DNA of 64,000 bases, from the NCBI GenBank assembly GCA_964634885.1, contig CAZWLN010000016.1, positions 1-64,000 of the forward strand. Reading direction: 5' to 3'. The notes beneath the pieces were generated by a model. That model did not search any database, was not told the origin of the DNA, and saw only the letters and a program-made list of their open reading frames with translations. The position numbers were made by a program, and so were the translations under genes. Positions 62,676 to 64,000 of the stretch are shown in pieces (position 1 is the stretch's first letter; each line of letters starts with the position of its first letter). This stretch comes from DAINRZ01 sp964634885. GTDB taxonomy: Bacteria > Bacteroidota > Ignavibacteria > Kapaibacteriales > UBA2268.

Positions 62676-62764
62676 ATAAATGCAAGAAAAAGCAACGCCG
62701 GAGCGACTTTCCCCGCTCCCAATAGCCACGACATTTATGGCGTGGGCAGGATAGAGAAAGAAAC
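62676..62764. repeat. Composite intergenic repeat, right copy (inverted relative to 57179-57265)
   Basis: The reverse complement aligns over about 87 bases to 57179-57265 with roughly a dozen mismatches by eye; the shared core is TATCCTGCCCACGCCAT. A smaller internal hairpin is CCACGACATTTATGGCGTGG. Confidence 0.75.
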
Positions 62765-62786
62765 ATTCTACTCTATTCCGTGAGAT

Positions 62787-62821
62787 AAAAGATGGACTCC
62801 ACCTTCGAGTTGGAGCCCATC
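62787..62821 (-). terminator. Rho-independent terminator of the T9SS protein gene
   Basis: On the minus strand GATGGGCTCCA, a loop, then TGGAGTCCATC and TTTTATC. It is 40 bases beyond the stop codon at 62861. Confidence 0.75.
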
Positions 62822-62860
62822 CTAAGAAGATTTTAACATCCCTTACACAAAAATTAATTA

Positions 62861-64000
62861 TCATTCGGCCCTGACCATTTTTCCGTACAACACCCTGGCG
62901 CCGATCGATAGGGTGTAATAATAAATTCCGGCAGGGAACCCGTCAGCGTCCAACCTGTAATTATAAATTCCCGCACTTAGGTATTCATCGACGGGTTTCA
63001 TCAATTCCCTGCCGTCCATTGTAAAAAGCCTCAGAGTAACATGGCCATCTGCCGGTATTGTATAACCGATTACTGTGTAATCGCCGAAAGGATTCGGTGA
63101 ATTGTAAAGGCCGGAAGATGTGCCGTTTCCGTCGTCAGCTCCGTTTGTCCCGTCGCCGAGTGTACCGTCGGAATTGATATTCTGGGCATAGATGCCGCCG
63201 AAGTCCTGCCTGCTATCGACCCATACGGCAATGCAGTTGTCATTACCATCGACAACAGCGCCCAGATAGGCTTTGTCTGCCCCAACCGACATTGTAACAG
63301 GCGTCTCGCTCCAGAGCATTTTCCCGTCCCAGCCCATATATTTACATTCAATTCTAATATTTTTATCGCCTCCGTTAAAGTGTATGAACAAGATATAAAC
63401 ACCGTTCTTTCCCGGTACAGCGCCATATCCTGAGACATCATCGGATTTATTCCATGACATTGTAACGACAGCATCCTCCCATTGCTTTTCGCCACTGCTG
63501 TTGAATTTCCGGCACATGACCCTGTCGCTGCCGATCATATCCATTGTGTGTTCCATCCAGAAGAAGTATGGTTCTTTTGTTGCCGGGTTAACAACAACCT
63601 GAGGCGCTACTTCCGCTCTCTGGCCCGGCAAAGTACCGCTTGCACCGTTCTCAGGGAAAGACATTACTCCCTGTGAGCTTATATGCTGAATATATGACCT
63701 GAAACGGAGGCCGCCGTCCCGTATGTCGTACCAGGCAAGATAGGCGCCGTCGTTGCCGTCGGAGGCCATATAAGGCCTGATGTAATAGACGATTCCGGGA
63801 GTGTTGTTTATCCTGATCCCGAGCTTCAGATCATTGTTATGCGGAAACATGATTGTGCCGTCCTTAGAAATCTTCTGTACAGTGAGCCACATATTGTCGT
63901 TCTTCACCATCTCGGCGCTGTCATATTCCATGAACCCTACCAGTACGGAACCGTCGTCCGAAGGTACAATCCGGGCGTATGTATTGCCTTTTGTCGAGCC
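62861..64000 (-). CDS. Secreted protein with T9SS-like sorting domain (N-terminus beyond window)
   Basis: The frame is open to the right edge; ATG 63931 is internal and 23 further codons run to 64000. The visible 379 residues are beta-propeller-like repeats (LAWYDIRDGGLRFRSYIQHI, AVWVDSRQDFGGIYAQNINS), a Gly/Asp-rich linker, and a type-A sorting domain: YNSPNPFGDYTVIGYTIP, VTLRLFTMDGRELMK, FPAGIYYYTLSIG. It is predicted to be exported by the type IX system. It has no Pro-Glu or enzyme motif in the visible part. Confidence 0.85.
   Translation of the reverse strand, partial: GSTKGNTYARIVPSDDGSVLVGFMEYDSAEMVKNDNMWLTVQKISKDGTIMFPHNNDLKLGIRINNTPGIVYYIRPYMASDGNDGAYLAWYDIRDGGLRFRSYIQHISSQGVMSFPENGASGTLPGQRAEVAPQVVVNPATKEPYFFWMEHTMDMIGSDRVMCRKFNSSGEKQWEDAVVTMSWNKSDDVSGYGAVPGKNGVYILFIHFNGGDKNIRIECKYMGWDGKMLWSETPVTMSVGADKAYLGAVVDGNDNCIAVWVDSRQDFGGIYAQNINSDGTLGDGTNGADDGNGTSSGLYNSPNPFGDYTVIGYTIPADGHVTLRLFTMDGRELMKPVDEYLSAGIYNYRLDADGFPAGIYYYTLSIGARVLYGKMVRAE

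Overview
The window looks like a chromosomal piece of a member of the Bacteroidota-Chlorobiota group, possibly a lineage near Ignavibacteria or Kapaibacteriota (inference; no lineage-specific marker was tested). The grounds are three secreted proteins ending in a type-A T9SS-like sorting domain, Bacteroidota-style promoter elements (TTG, 19-20 nt, TAnnTTTG), many short intergenic hairpin repeats, an rpmH-rnpA-yidD-yidC cluster, and large TPR/PAS hybrid kinases. G+C looks intermediate, with AT-rich intergenic regions.

Layout. At 1-55 the 5' end of a 16S rRNA gene runs off the left edge, preceded on the minus strand by a boxA and two tandem promoters. A structured, gene-free stretch (540-1020) follows, then a 32-aa mini-ORF with a terminator. 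1.6-11.1 kb holds a short Omp85 barrel protein, a 7TM histidine kinase, a DUF116 protein, a secreted YidD-fusion protein, an operon of M28 peptidase, alpha/beta hydrolase and lipoprotein, a SemiSWEET and a small secreted protein. 11.2-19 kb holds an M16 peptidase and a giant TPR/multi-PAS hybrid kinase. 19.3-25.5 kb holds a T9SS cargo protein, a VIT/VWA/DUF2135 mosaic protein, a thioredoxin-like protein and MiaB. 25.8-31.7 kb holds a PKD/T9SS protein, then a TolB-like lipoprotein, ECF sigma factor and unusual anti-sigma protein in one operon. 31.9-34.8 kb is rpmH-rnpA-yidD-yidC. 35.5-39.4 kb has a putative outer-membrane protein, a DUF2795 protein and a full Omp85/BamA-like protein.

39.5-49.6 kb is the most distinctive part. 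It is a six-gene minus-strand operon coding for a SiaC-like (DUF1987) phosphoprotein, three SpoIIE-type PP2C phosphatases (two with receiver domains) and two TPR hybrid histidine kinases, one ending in a degenerate receiver. It reads as a two-component-driven partner-switching circuit with no SiaB-type kinase nearby.

50-57 kb is mostly housekeeping and envelope genes: MltB-like transglycosylase, FolC, M15 peptidase, phosphodiester glycosidase, PurH, a CheR-like methyltransferase and an MBL hydrolase. 57.3-59.2 kb is a group II intron, most like class C, sitting directly behind the terminator of an OPT transporter gene. Its reverse transcriptase is split by a frameshift at an A7 run. MazG follows, then a repeat-rich convergent intergenic region and the C-terminal part of another T9SS cargo protein. 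Related composite repeats in inverted orientation bracket the intron-OPT-mazG segment.
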